Positions 26,726-36,744 of a stretch of DNA of 64,000 bases are shown piece by piece (within the stretch, counting starts at the first letter, position 1; the number at the start of each line of letters is the position of its first letter). The DNA is taken from the NCBI GenBank assembly GCA_037043015.1, contig CM073325.1, positions 15,789,001 to 15,853,000 of the forward strand, given 5' to 3'. The notes below the pieces were generated by a model that saw only the letters and a program-made list of their open reading frames with translations, was not told the DNA's origin and made no database searches. A program made the position numbers and the translations under genes. Source of the stretch: Bryum argenteum (taxonomy: Eukaryota; Streptophyta; Bryopsida; Bryales; Bryaceae).

Positions 26726-26907
26726 TTTCTCTGTAATCCATATGCCTCTCCATTTAGAGGACCATAGTTTGCCTCTCCATTGATGGCCTAACTTCAAAAG
26801 CTCCAACATGGCTCATCTTGTGCCACGAAGGAAAGAATGATTTGCATTAAAAAAAAAACTTTTCATCTCTCTTGCGTATGATAACCCTCAAATCCACCAG
26901 TCCTTTG

Positions 26908-26944
<37 letters not shown>
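26908..26944. repeat. Poly-A tract
   Basis: A run of 37 A residues, with a shorter A run near 26849. It could be the tail of a retroposed sequence or simple slippage; no element body was recognised upstream. Confidence 0.9.
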
Positions 26945-26945
<1 letters not shown>

Positions 26946-28261
26946 AATAGAAGCATTTTTTTTTTTGGCCTACTCTAATAAGACATAAAATTTTATTATC
27001 AAGTACTTTTGATCAAATTGTGGTGTATTCATATGGTATATTCTATGCCACTTTTCTACTGATGATACTTGTGAACCAAGAACCATACGATGAAATGAAG
27101 AGACGAAGCTTTTGTGTTGGAGACAAATAAGCAATGAGCTCAATTGTGGATGATGATGTTGTGCTTGAATTTGTAAACCGCGGAATGGAGGGTGCTCATG
27201 TTGACTGAAGTGCAAAGAATTTGACAGTCAACATTTGACTTTGTTGTACCTGCTGACTTTATAGCTTCCAAGTAAATTAAAGCTTCAGATTGCAGCTCTT
27301 GTTGTACCAAACAAAGAAAGTGGACTTATCCACATCGTATCGAACTCAAGGTTTTCTGCTTGCTGCAAATGATGCACATATTCACCTTCCAGTCCAACAA
27401 CTGAATGATTGCAAGTGCCCTTTCGATCGATTTCGTTTGACAATTATACTCCATGGATCGCGGAGCCTCTGCATTCAATTCAATCTTGCTAAGATTATAA
27501 GTTATAAGTTAAGAGGCTTCCATTCTGTGCACACTTCGATCGGAAGGGCCCAGGCAGGCAGCAAGAAACTTCCGCACCGAAAGTCCGTCCTCGCACATGC
27601 ATTGGAACTTGGTGAAGAAAACCTTTGGATTGTGTCAATCAATCAAGGACAGTGAATGATGAATCGTTACTTCTAGACTGAATTCTGACTTTGTATGCAA
27701 AGATCAAGTATGGATGGCTGACGGAAAGATCACGGAGAAAGAAGTTATAGTTGTAAAATATTTTGATTCGACCATGTCATGTCTTTTTTAGTGATAGAAG
27801 TTTCAGTTTATTGTTTCTGTCATCATCAACATTCACTGTCTGATGTGTTTTGTTCTGGAAGAATAAGAACCCAATGACCTTAGCGGCAATACGGATTTCC
27901 GCTATTGTCCACAATGTTCTTAGAAGTAATTCTCGTAGTTCTTAACTTTAAATTCTGAAGTTCACAAATAGAAACCTCATCACCTTTGACTTGTACTTTC
28001 ATGTGAGAAAAATCTATAAGATAAGGTATGCATTTTGATCATACATGAAGAGGAATGTTGATTTTGAAAATTATAGGCATATTGAGTAAACTATGGTAGG
28101 TGCCTCAAAATCCACAGAAACCAACTCACTAGACCTATTCATTCAAGCAACAGGTATATTACAACTTCCAACTTTAAATTTTGATGTATCCATGGTGTAC
28201 ATTTTAGGTGGAGCGGTTTTGGGTACACCTAGGGGGTTACACTTCTAAAATTCATAACTAA
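26945..28261. other. Intergenic, nothing recognised
   Basis: Open frames such as 27290-27655 (+) match no family I know and lack splice or codon support. Confidence 0.45.
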
Positions 28262-28468
28262 ATCCAAAATTAATGATTCCTATTGGTTCAATTTTCAACC
28301 CAAAATTAATGATTCCTGTTGGTTCAATTTTCAACCCAAATATTAATGATTCCTATTTTCAACCCAAAATTAATGATTTTTGTTGGTTCAATTTTCAACC
28401 CAAAAATTAATGATTCCTATTTTCAACCCAAAATTAATGATTCCTATTGGTTCAATTTTCAACCCACT
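28262..28468. repeat. Minisatellite (TTAATGATTCCTATTGGTTC units)
   Basis: At least five alternating long and short units built from 'AAAATTAATGATTCCTATT', some with and some without GGTTCAATTTTCAACCC. Long units are about 46 bp, short ones about 27 bp. Confidence 0.8.
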
Positions 28469-29108
28469 CCTCAATCAACTTGGCAATCTCAGAATCTAGC
28501 TGTTTATGAGGCACTTACTATAATCACTCTCCGATGTGCACAAAAAACTGTCTTGATTCTTGATGTATTATTCAATCTCAAATCATGATATTGTATATTT
28601 AGAAAAAAAACTAATACTTGGGAACTACATTTTGGAGAGATGTGCATTAGTTCAAGGAACAAAAGAATTGAATTGTACATGACTTCCACCCGTGCTTTAA
28701 ACCTAAATATGGTGAAACCACCTATTCTCGTGCACTCAAGGAAAATTGAGGGAATCTATATACTTGGAAAGAGAAATGAGTCGGTTACTATTTTTCAGGG
28801 ATGAGGAATAGGAAAAGTCTCACTTTCCCTATTTTTGTGGTTTTAAAAAAAACACACATAATTAAATACAATTTTCAGAAGCAGTAGCCTAAAGGCGGGC
28901 ACACTAATTCTGTTTGCATGAGGTACATGCAAGGGAGGTTAGATCTTCATGAAAGAAAGAATCTTGGGTGCACGCCTTTAGGTAGGTGCCCGATCATAGG
29001 TGGTTTGACCATAGTCGGTGAGGCTACAGCAATATGCAGTGAGTACTCTCTGACAGTAAAAGTCAAAATCTACCAAATATCTCCCATGCACTGTGACCAA
29101 ATATCTAG
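28469..29108. other. Intergenic, nothing recognised
   Basis: AT-rich to about 28.9 kb, then more balanced composition leading into the dispersed repeat at 29109. No gene seen. Confidence 0.4.
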
Positions 29109-29210
29109 AGCAATGGTTCGTGGCAGCTACCAAGGAGGCACCCTAGAATCCGTGGGGACCTCCCAAGGCCGCTTTTGATAATTTTGAATTCAAATTTGAG
29201 GTCTGCGACC
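29109..29210 (+). repeat. Dispersed repeat R1, copy 1
   Basis: CAATGGTTCGTGGCAGCTAC through GAGGTCTGCGACC. It is nearly identical (two substitutions and a small indel by eye) to the reverse complement of 63458-63558, and more distantly similar to the copy split by the Copia insertion (29840-29904 plus 35342-35412). Confidence 0.85.
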
Positions 29211-29230
29211 CCAAGTTACCCTCGGAAGCC

Positions 29231-29460
29231 TAAGGTAGGAGTGGCTAAAACCGTCCAGCCCCAAAAACCGTTTGAATTTCAGCTTTGCATACTTGCAATA
29301 GTGGTGTAAATTTTTAATTATTTTTCGATAATCTGCAAAGCTAGTACAAATCCATCCCCCCAAAAAAGACTTTTTTTGAGTAATCCTATAATTTCCTATG
29401 AATATTTGAACCCTACTGTGCAGTTTTTGGGGCAAGACGGTTTTAGCCACTCCTACCTTA
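29231..29460. repeat. Inverted repeat, ~37-bp arms
   Basis: AAGGTAGGAGTGGCTAAAAC at 29231 is matched by GTTTTAGCCACTCCTACCTT ending at 29460. The arms extend through an interrupted CCAGCCCC/GGGGCAAG portion to about 37 bp each, with a 156-bp loop. Confidence 0.75.
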
Positions 29461-29845
29461 CTCCTTGGCATTTAATGTCTATAAATCAAAAAATCAGGGG
29501 GCTCATTACCCCTCCTCCATCCTACTTGGTAGCTACTACGAACGCTTACCCAAATATCTATGGGCTTTTTTAGTTTCAGTACACCAAACAGACTTTAACC
29601 CTTGACCGCCCGCAGGGCCTGCATAGGATAGCAAAATGTTCAGGCCATGAACATTTCAGGGCACTGTAGACCCTGTCAAGGCCTTCCCGGTGGTAAAGAG
29701 TTAAAAATAAAGGACGGGAAATCTCCATCACTCTCAGAAATGGGTAAGCGTTCGTAACAGCTACCAAGGAGGATGGGGGAGGTGTAAACTGTAAAGGAGC
29801 CCCCTAATTTTTAATGTATTGGTTAAAATTGCCAAGGAGTGTGCC
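29455..29845. repeat. Large imperfect foldback with internal MITE-like unit
   Basis: The left arm (29455-29553: CTCCTTGGCA, AGGGGGCTC, TTGGTAGCT, ACGAACGCTTACCCA) is mirrored at 29733-29845 as TGGGTAAGCGTTCGT, AGCTACCAA, GAGCCCCCT, TGCCAAGGAG. The loop holds a roughly 118-bp unit (29589-29706) whose ends, TTTAACCCTTGACCGCCCG and the complement of CGGTGGTAAAGAGTTAAA, are imperfect inverted repeats. Confidence 0.6.
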
Positions 29846-29904
29846 GCTACAGTAATTTGGGTCTGCAGACCATTGTTGAGTTCAAAATCATCAAAAATGG
29901 CTTT

Positions 29905-30111
29905 TGTTAAGAGAACAGTGGGTTTCATCCATCATCCACCGTTCGTCCAGTTCTGAGTAGATAAGTGCCGCCGCTATCTTCGGCACTGACGGCTACCACT
30001 CAGCCGCTTGTACTTCCCAGACTGATTCTACTACATGTATTAGTCTCCTCCTTGGAGCACTCTCTCTCCTTCGTTAAACCTTGGCTTGTCTCTGCCCTCC
30101 ATCTTATAACA
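29905..30111 (+). repeat. 5' LTR of Copia element
   Basis: 207 bp, TGTTA...TAACA ends. Identical to the 3' LTR except CTACATG versus CTATATG. TCTCTCTCCTTCG and ATCTTATAACA sit near its 3' edge. Confidence 0.95.
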
Positions 30112-30739
30112 CGTTATCAGCACGCTCGATTGCTTGAGCCACTCTCCATTTTCCGCTTGCAGTGTAGACACCGGTAGTAGCTCCTTCGGAACTTCGGCAA
30201 ATCCATCGACAGCCAGTGCACGAGTGAGGAACTGAGCTAGCTTGGTGCTGCTACTGAGATTCACAACTACGTACATGCCTGCGGGGATTCATCGGTGACT
30301 TGCTGGGCTGCCGAAATTCTCTGTCTGCCTGGCCGAAATTCACTCCCTGCCTGCCGAAATTCATCGCTGACCTCTCACGTTGCCCAAATTCAACGCTGAC
30401 TGCCGAGATTCGCCACAATCGCACACTGAGCTTCAAAGACAAAGACTGATGAATTGAATTTGGTGTCACGAGAACCTGAGGGCGGTTGATTTCCCAGTGT
30501 AGAAGAAATTCTCCATCAACAGCAGCTTCTATCCTGCATTTGGATCCTCCACTGACAGCAACTTCTATCATTTATTCTCAGCACTTTGGATACTCTATTG
30601 ACAACAGTTCCTTTTCTTTTGAATTCGTTTTTTTTTTTAACCAGGAGTTTGCATCCTCCATACCGGTAGATCGCGAGACTACCGTAGATTAGCATCTCTT
30701 CCCGATTTTTGCGAGTCCAAAGACATTGAGCATACGGCG

Positions 30740-31790
30740 ATGTCGACACGATTCACGGCCAAAGGAGTCACGCACCGCCCGCTCATCTTCGACCGATTGG
30801 AGCAGGACGGCTCCAACTACACAGATTGGAATTTTAACATCCGGGCGACGCTTGCGGTGACGAGATCAATGCCGCGTTAAACCCGCACCCGGAGGAAGAA
30901 ATTCCGACTTGATCTCTCCGGAAAGCGATCGCGATAATGCGCCGGCATATGGATCCCGCACTACGGATGCGAAAGACATCGCCGAGAGAACCCAAAGAAG
31001 ATTGTGGGCGGATCTCGAGGCACGCTTCAAACACGAGGAAACCATCTTCCTCCCACGAGCACAAGCCGACCGAGCGCCTGCGAGTCATGGACTTCCCGAA
31101 TTTCTCAACATACGATTCGAACTCCACAGATCACCGCTCACCAAAAACTTTGTGGCATCATAACCACAGACGCCGAGTTGATCAACAAGACGTTGAATTC
31201 CTTCCCTCCCGCTTGTGCTATTCTTTCTCAGCAATACAGAAATATAAAATTCACACGCTATTCGGGATTGATGAAATACTTGCAGGTCGGGGAGCAACAG
31301 CAGCAGATCCTGCTTCAAACCGCGGAGAAAAGACCTGCACGGGAGGTACACACTATCGAAAAGCCGCTGGCCACCATGCAGAAGACTGCTGCCACCCCGA
31401 CCTCAGCATCCAAAGCCAGCAATTTAAACCGGGAAACCCACAACTCGGAAGCGCCGACTCGCACTCCGAAGGGCGGCTATGTGAAGCCACGTAGCCACTA
31501 GAGCAAGCAGAATCACAAGAACGTGCGACACTCAAAAGGTCAGAAATCCAGCAACTTAAACAGTTCACCATCATGTCCAGTGAAAGGAAGTTGTCACAAA
31601 TGTGGTAGACCTGGGCACTATGCCCGGGAGTGTAGAGCGTCAGAATACATTGTGAACATGTATAAAGAACTCCAGGCTTTGAAAGGCACGAGAAGAGAGG
31701 CACACACGTTGGATGCCCCATCTCTTTCAGACCTTGACCCAGAGAATTACATTGATGGTGAACACTGGAAACACTACCGTGGAGGCTAAT
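30740..31790 (+). pseudogene. Copia gag, broken
   Basis: Begins MSTRFTAKGVTHRPLIFDRL and DGSNYTDWNF, typical of Copia gag N-termini, then hits a stop near 30880. Homology continues through all three frames: ERTQRRLWADLEARFKHEET, then RVMDFPNFSTYDS, then LINKTLNSFPPAC. A TAG lies at about 31499. A CCHC zinc knuckle, CHKCGRPGHYAREC, follows at about 31590-31635. Gag forms the virus-like particle; this copy cannot encode it in one piece. Confidence 0.8.
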
Positions 31791-32105
31791 ATTGCCTTAC
31801 TCGATAGCGCCTCCACTCACACCATCTTGCAAGACCAAGCATTCTTCGAGTTCAAAACTCATAATGAGCCTTGGCAAACATGTGATCTAATTACAATCGC
31901 GGGGAAAAGAAGTTTTCGTTTCCGCGAGGGCCGGGCACACATAGTGTTACCCGGGGGAGCCCCCCTCACCTGCGAACGAGCAATGTATGCTCCTGGCGCC
32001 CCCCGTAGCCTGATCAGCTACCGGGATCTAAGGGCCAATAACATACATATCTCCACCGCCCATGAGAAGGGAGGAGAAGTGCTAGAATTGTGGGAGTGGG
32101 CCTAG
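31713..32105 (+). pseudogene. Copia protease region, separate frame
   Basis: Contains LLDSASTHTILQD, the aspartic-protease active-site region (D-S-A in place of the more usual D-S-G), then MYAPGAPRSLISYRDLR, common in Copia polyproteins. It is out of frame with both gag and integrase, and the following segment to about 32275 shifts again. Confidence 0.75.
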
Positions 32106-32292
32106 CCTGGCACAGCCACAAAGACGAGCGGGTGCTAGTGGCTTATACGAACTCCCAATTCGAGGAGGAGTTTCCAACCTTGGAAACTCGAGTCCTAGTA
32201 CTGCACCGCAAAGAACATGCGGTCTCTCCTCCTCACGACAAAGGGGGCGAGCCGACCTCCGGCACCATCGGTTAGGACATCCCAAGACGACG

Positions 32293-35067
32293 ATGATGAG
32301 GAGAATGATACCCATCCTCAACAGCCACGAGTTGAGCACCCGGGACGCGGAGCATACCTCAGAGTGCCAAGCTTGCGCCCAAGGCAAGCTCATCAGACAG
32401 CCCTCGAAGTGGAAGCTGCCAACCGAAATGCCAGCACCCCTCTTCCGCCTCCAAGGTGATTGGTGCGGTCCCATCTTGCATGAATCAGGTCAGTTCAAGT
32501 ACTTCTTTGTCTTAGCAGACGCGTCGGGGCGACACACCGAAGTTTCTCTCCTTACCACTCGAAATATGGTGTTCCCTAAAACTTTAGCAATGCTCTTTAG
32601 GTACAAGAACCACTATCCAGACTTTCCTGTATGTCACCTTAGGATGGACAACGCTTTAGAGGTTAAATCCCATGCTTTCGAAGATTTTTGTATAGCTTCT
32701 GGGATCGAACTCTCTTATTCCGTGCCGTACGAACATGCACAGAACGGTCTCGCAGAAGCGGTAATAAAGAAGATTCAGTTGATAGTTAGACCGCTTCTCT
32801 TTCATGCTAACCTCCCCTCCTATTTCTGGGGACACGCGGTGCTCCACGCCGCGACCCTCTTGAAATTGAGACCCACCCTATTACAAACTCAAACTCCTTT
32901 AGAATTATCATCGGGCAGAACTCCCCATATAGCTCACTTGCGTACTTTTGGTTGCGAGGTTTGGGTCCCAGTCTCGGAACCAAAACTGAAAACCATGGAA
33001 CCTCATCGAATCAAAGGAGTGTACCTAGGATTTGACTCACCGAGTATCATACGATACAAACTCCCCAATAGAGAAGACATCTATAAAGCTCGATTTCAGA
33101 ATTGCAAGTTCATAGAAACTCGTTTCCCCGAAACTCAAAGTAGAAACAAACCTGCTGCCACACTCAACTTTCGCGATTCTGAAACTCTCACCATGAATCC
33201 TGATCCTAGAACGGCGCTAACAGATAGTGAATGCCGTAAACTCATTGACCTGCAAAGAATCGCGAGAAAGATTCCGGACGGATTTCAATCCGGTCCAAGA
33301 ATCATTAGAAGCCCAGTACCCGGCTCAGGAAATCCCGTCCCCATCGCCATACCGAGCAAGAAGAGAAAAACTCGAACCACTCTCATGGCCGATCAGAATA
33401 TTGAGATAGATAGCCCGTCTTGGGACGATCCAGAAACATTTGTGTCCACACTGTCTAACCTCGATACTGATCCACACTCCTTAGAGCAAGCTAAGAGAAG
33501 AGCCGATTGGCCACAGTGGCACGAAGCCTTACTAGCAGAATACGGTTCACTTAGAAAACGAGAAGTGTTTGGAAAATTAGTACACACCCTCACCTCACCG
33601 CCAATCGGGCACAAAATCGTGTTTACTAGGAAGCGAGATGAACACGGGAAAACTTTGAGATATAAAGTTAGACTAGTTGCCCAAGGCTTTGCACAAAAAC
33701 CCGGAATAGACTTCGAGCAAACATACTCTCCCGTAATGGATAGTACATCCTTTCGCTACTTGCTTAGCTTAGCAACTCAGCATGCACTAGAAACCAGACT
33801 AATGGATGTAGTAACAGCGTATCTATATGGAAACTTAGATACCGAGCTCTACATAAAACCTCCCCCAGACTTCCTACCTCCTTCACGCCCACCTCCAGCT
33901 GGGAAATTCTCGGGATTGCGTATCCGAAAAGCCTTGTACGGGCTTAAGCAGGCAGGAAGAGCATGGTATCACCATCTCAAAACCTACCTTATGGCTCATG
34001 GTTTTTCAAATCACCCTGCCTTGCCTTGTGTCTTTGTGCTTAAGGAAGCCACTGAATTTGTCATCCTTGCTGTATATGTTGATGACTTGAATTCAATTGG
34101 CACTCCGGAGTTATCCAGAAAAGTCGAATCGATACTGACAAAACAATTTGAAATGAAACTACTAGGACGCACAACCTTTTGTCTTGGCCTCCAGATCAAG
34201 CATTGTGCAGATGGAAGTTTGCTACTTCACCAACAGACATACACGAAGAAGCTCCTCCGCACCTTCAACATGGAGACTGCCAATGCGCTCACTGCGCCCA
34301 TGATCGGGAAGTCTAAGAGCGAGGACAACCCCTACCGCCCAGCCGAAGACAACGAGGAGGAGATTGAGAAGCGCCAATACCTTGCAGCAGTTGGAGCGCT
34401 ATTGTACTTAGCCACCAACACTCGACCCGACATCAGCTTTGCAGTCAGCGTGTTAGCTAGACATAGCCAACGCCCAACATCGCGACATTGGCAAGGCGTG
34501 AAGCACTTGATGCGGTACCTCCGTGGAACCGACGACCTCGGCCTTCATTTCAAGCCAGGACACAGCGACATCATCGGATATGCCGACGCCGGTTACAAGA
34601 CAGACCCTGCCTCGGGCAAGTCTCAAACTGGTTGGATATTCATGAAGAACGGCGCACCGATTTCTTGGCGATCATCCAAGCAGACGACGAGTGCTACATC
34701 AACAAACCACGCAGAACTTCTTGCGTTTCACGAAGCAGCTCGAGAATCCGCATGGTTGAGAACCATGCAAACGGCGATTGGCGACATGGCTGGCCTCCCC
34801 GTCCCAGCCAAACCGACAACAATTTTCGAAGACAACGCCGCGTGCATTGAGCAGGTATCATCCGGATTCATAAAATCTGACAGGGTCAAGCACATTAGCC
34901 CCCAGATATTCGGCTACATACAAGAGCTCATCAACACAGCACAGATCAACATATGCAAGGTTGTATCAGCGGAGAACGTAGCCGACCTTCTCACGAAGGC
35001 TCTCCCAGCTCCACAACACCGGAAACTCACTCAGTTGGCCGGCATGCGAGCTTTATCCGAACTATAG
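32293..35067 (+). CDS. Copia pol: integrase, reverse transcriptase, RNase H
   Basis: About 924 codons open. The integrase part has CQACAQGK (end of the zinc-binding region), DNALEVKS and YEHAQNGLAEAVIKK, and GCEVWVP. The reverse transcriptase has YKVRLVAQGFAQKPGIDFEQ, YSPVMDSTS, ALYGLKQAGRAWY and catalytic AVYVDDL. RNase H has ADAGYKTDPASGKSQTGW and NHAELLAF, then VKHISPQIF and DLLTKALP. The N-terminal integrase zinc-binding half is missing from this frame because of upstream shifts, so the true start is not an ATG here. It would copy and integrate the element; a functional polyprotein is unlikely. Confidence 0.9.
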   Translation: MMRRMIPILNSHELSTRDAEHTSECQACAQGKLIRQPSKWKLPTEMPAPLFRLQGDWCGPILHESGQFKYFFVLADASGRHTEVSLLTTRNMVFPKTLAMLFRYKNHYPDFPVCHLRMDNALEVKSHAFEDFCIASGIELSYSVPYEHAQNGLAEAVIKKIQLIVRPLLFHANLPSYFWGHAVLHAATLLKLRPTLLQTQTPLELSSGRTPHIAHLRTFGCEVWVPVSEPKLKTMEPHRIKGVYLGFDSPSIIRYKLPNREDIYKARFQNCKFIETRFPETQSRNKPAATLNFRDSETLTMNPDPRTALTDSECRKLIDLQRIARKIPDGFQSGPRIIRSPVPGSGNPVPIAIPSKKRKTRTTLMADQNIEIDSPSWDDPETFVSTLSNLDTDPHSLEQAKRRADWPQWHEALLAEYGSLRKREVFGKLVHTLTSPPIGHKIVFTRKRDEHGKTLRYKVRLVAQGFAQKPGIDFEQTYSPVMDSTSFRYLLSLATQHALETRLMDVVTAYLYGNLDTELYIKPPPDFLPPSRPPPAGKFSGLRIRKALYGLKQAGRAWYHHLKTYLMAHGFSNHPALPCVFVLKEATEFVILAVYVDDLNSIGTPELSRKVESILTKQFEMKLLGRTTFCLGLQIKHCADGSLLLHQQTYTKKLLRTFNMETANALTAPMIGKSKSEDNPYRPAEDNEEEIEKRQYLAAVGALLYLATNTRPDISFAVSVLARHSQRPTSRHWQGVKHLMRYLRGTDDLGLHFKPGHSDIIGYADAGYKTDPASGKSQTGWIFMKNGAPISWRSSKQTTSATSTNHAELLAFHEAARESAWLRTMQTAIGDMAGLPVPAKPTTIFEDNAACIEQVSSGFIKSDRVKHISPQIFGYIQELINTAQINICKVVSAENVADLLTKALPAPQHRKLTQLAGMRALSEL

Positions 35068-35134
35068 TTGCGAGGGAATCGTCACTCTTTTCTCCAATGG
35101 AGTTTTTAATGAGGACGATACCCTCGAGGAGGAG

Positions 35135-35341
35135 TGTTAAGAGAACAGTGGGTTTCATCCATCATCCACCGTTCGTCCAGTTCTGAGTAGATAAGTGCCG
35201 CCGCTATCTTCGGCACTGACGGCTACCACTCAGCCGCTTGTACTTCCCAGACTGATTCTACTATATGTATTAGTCTCCTCCTTGGAGCACTCTCTCTCCT
35301 TCGTTAAACCTTGGCTTGTCTCTGCCCTCCATCTTATAACA
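35135..35341 (+). repeat. 3' LTR of Copia element
   Basis: 207 bp, one base different from the 5' LTR, preceded directly by the purine tract CGAGGAGGAG. Confidence 0.95.
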
Positions 35342-35412
35342 ACTTTCAAGGAGGTCTTCACAGATTCTAGGGTGCCTCCATGGCTTGTAACTACCACAAA
35401 CTATTGCCCCTG
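35342..35412 (-). repeat. Dispersed repeat R1, copy split by Copia
   Basis: CAAGGAGGTCTTCACAGATT and CTAGGGTGCCTCC continue the repeat whose other part lies at 29840-29904 (GGTCTGCAGACC, TTCAAAATCATCAAAAATGG). Together they correspond to R1 in the orientation seen at 63458-63558. Confidence 0.7.
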
Positions 35413-35764
35413 CGAAAGTGTTCTCAATTGAGCAATGTGCGGTAACTTATTAGCAAATGGTGAATTTCATCAGCAAATGTTTCATACCATAACCTTCTTC
35501 GGTATCCAGTTGGTTCCTGTAACCGTTGGTTCATAATCTGTCTTATTTCAAAACCTCAACCATCATCGCTCAAGAGTTTCTTTTTATATTTTATTTTATT
35601 TTATTTTATCAAGTTACTCATAAGTATAGTGAACTATACTAAATAGTATGTTTTGGGTGAGGTGATGAATAGGGGTGAGGTGAGGATGCTTACCCCTATT
35701 ACTTTTCTAACACTATTTGTCAATTTGTGAGTAATTAGTGTTGGCGGCTACATGTGTAGTCACC
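35413..35764. other. Spacer, no gene
   Basis: AT-rich spacer with a TTTTATTTTATTTTATTTTA pentanucleotide run near 35,590. Nothing gene-like. Confidence 0.5.
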
Positions 35765-36744
35765 TTAACCCCTAAACGTCCCTAGTGTCGCAAAACGACA
35801 TTTTGGATGAAGGGCAGAAACTTTGAAGAGCCATAACTTCTTCATCCAAACTCCGTTTTTGACGAAATCACTTGGGTTAGGTCATAAATCAAGTCTATTT
35901 TATGTGGTAAAAATTGCAGACTCATAATATAAAGTATGAATAAATGGCATGGATTTTAGTGAAGGCAGCTTTTGTTTTTGGGTTTTCAAACATTTGGCAT
36001 GTTTTACCATTGCAAGCCAATCATGTGAAATCTAAAATAGTTTTTCATGAATTTTTTTTCATAGGTTTGATATTTAGATGCATCCCAACAACTTTGTAGT
36101 TGTAAGTTTTTTGATCTAGATAACTTTGGTATTGGCTTTGCAATGATGTTTCTACAATGAAAAAAATGAAAAAATGGATGATTTTTGAAGAGCTAGATCT
36201 CCTTCATCCACCGTTAGATTTTGACTTTATTTTTTGGAATGGATTCCAATTATGGTATATTTTTTGTAGTAGAAACCTTGACCCAATCGAGGATATATTG
36301 AAGAAAAGGCATGGATTTGAGTGCGAGGGGTCTAGTTTTGGACTATTTTTCCTTTGTAAAATTTTTGGCAATTTTCACGACTACAAGGCTACTACTTGAG
36401 CCAAGATTCTTTTTTGATGAATTTTTTTGGTACAAGAGTGTATTTGAGATGAAGATGAACAACTTTCTAGTTGCTGATTTTTTGATTGCAAATTTCATGT
36501 TGGTAGTATTTTCACTTCAAAGTGGAAATGATGATATTTTGTATCTTGTTTTGCGCACTAATATGTTATGATCTCGCAATCTATGAGGTCCCATGAGTCA
36601 AGTTTTGGTCCACATGATCTACTACAAGTCTATTACAAGTTTGTACGGTTGAGATCTGAATAGCTTATCTTTATTTTCATCTATATCACTTATTTTGAAA
36701 ATGAGTTTTTGGCTAAAAATACCCCAAGGACGTTTAGGGGTTAA
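35765..36744. mobile_element. Non-autonomous TIR element, 0.98 kb
   Basis: Perfect 17-bp terminal inverted repeats, TTAACCCCTAAACGTCC at 35765-35781 and its complement at 36728-36744, flanked by ACC on both sides (possible 3-bp duplication). The interior is non-coding apart from short frames. Its body (from GAAGAGCCATAACTTCTTCA through AGGCTACTACTTGAGCC) is clearly homologous to the four ~600-bp bodies inside the nested element at 52,389-57,893. Its 36,552-36,612 end resembles repeats at about 46.65, 50.03 and 51.96 kb. Confidence 0.75.

Larger units (their letters stand above)
29905..35341 (+). mobile_element. Ty1/Copia LTR retrotransposon (5.4 kb, defective)
   Basis: Bounded by two 207-bp LTRs starting TGTTAAGAG and ending TATAACA, with flanking pentamers GCTTT and ACTTT that differ at one base and may be the target duplication. 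Domain order gag, protease, integrase, reverse transcriptase, RNase H is the Copia order. A purine tract (GAGGAGGAG) abuts the 3' LTR. A primer-binding site was not identified with confidence. It interrupts a copy of repeat R1. LTRs differ by one base, indicating a recent insertion, yet the gag/protease region has several frame breaks. Confidence 0.93.

Noticed and set aside
30111-30135. Primer-binding site after the Copia 5' LTR
   Set aside because: CGTTATCAGCACG follows the LTR but does not match the usual plant initiator-Met complement (TGGTATCAGAGC), so no tRNA was assigned.
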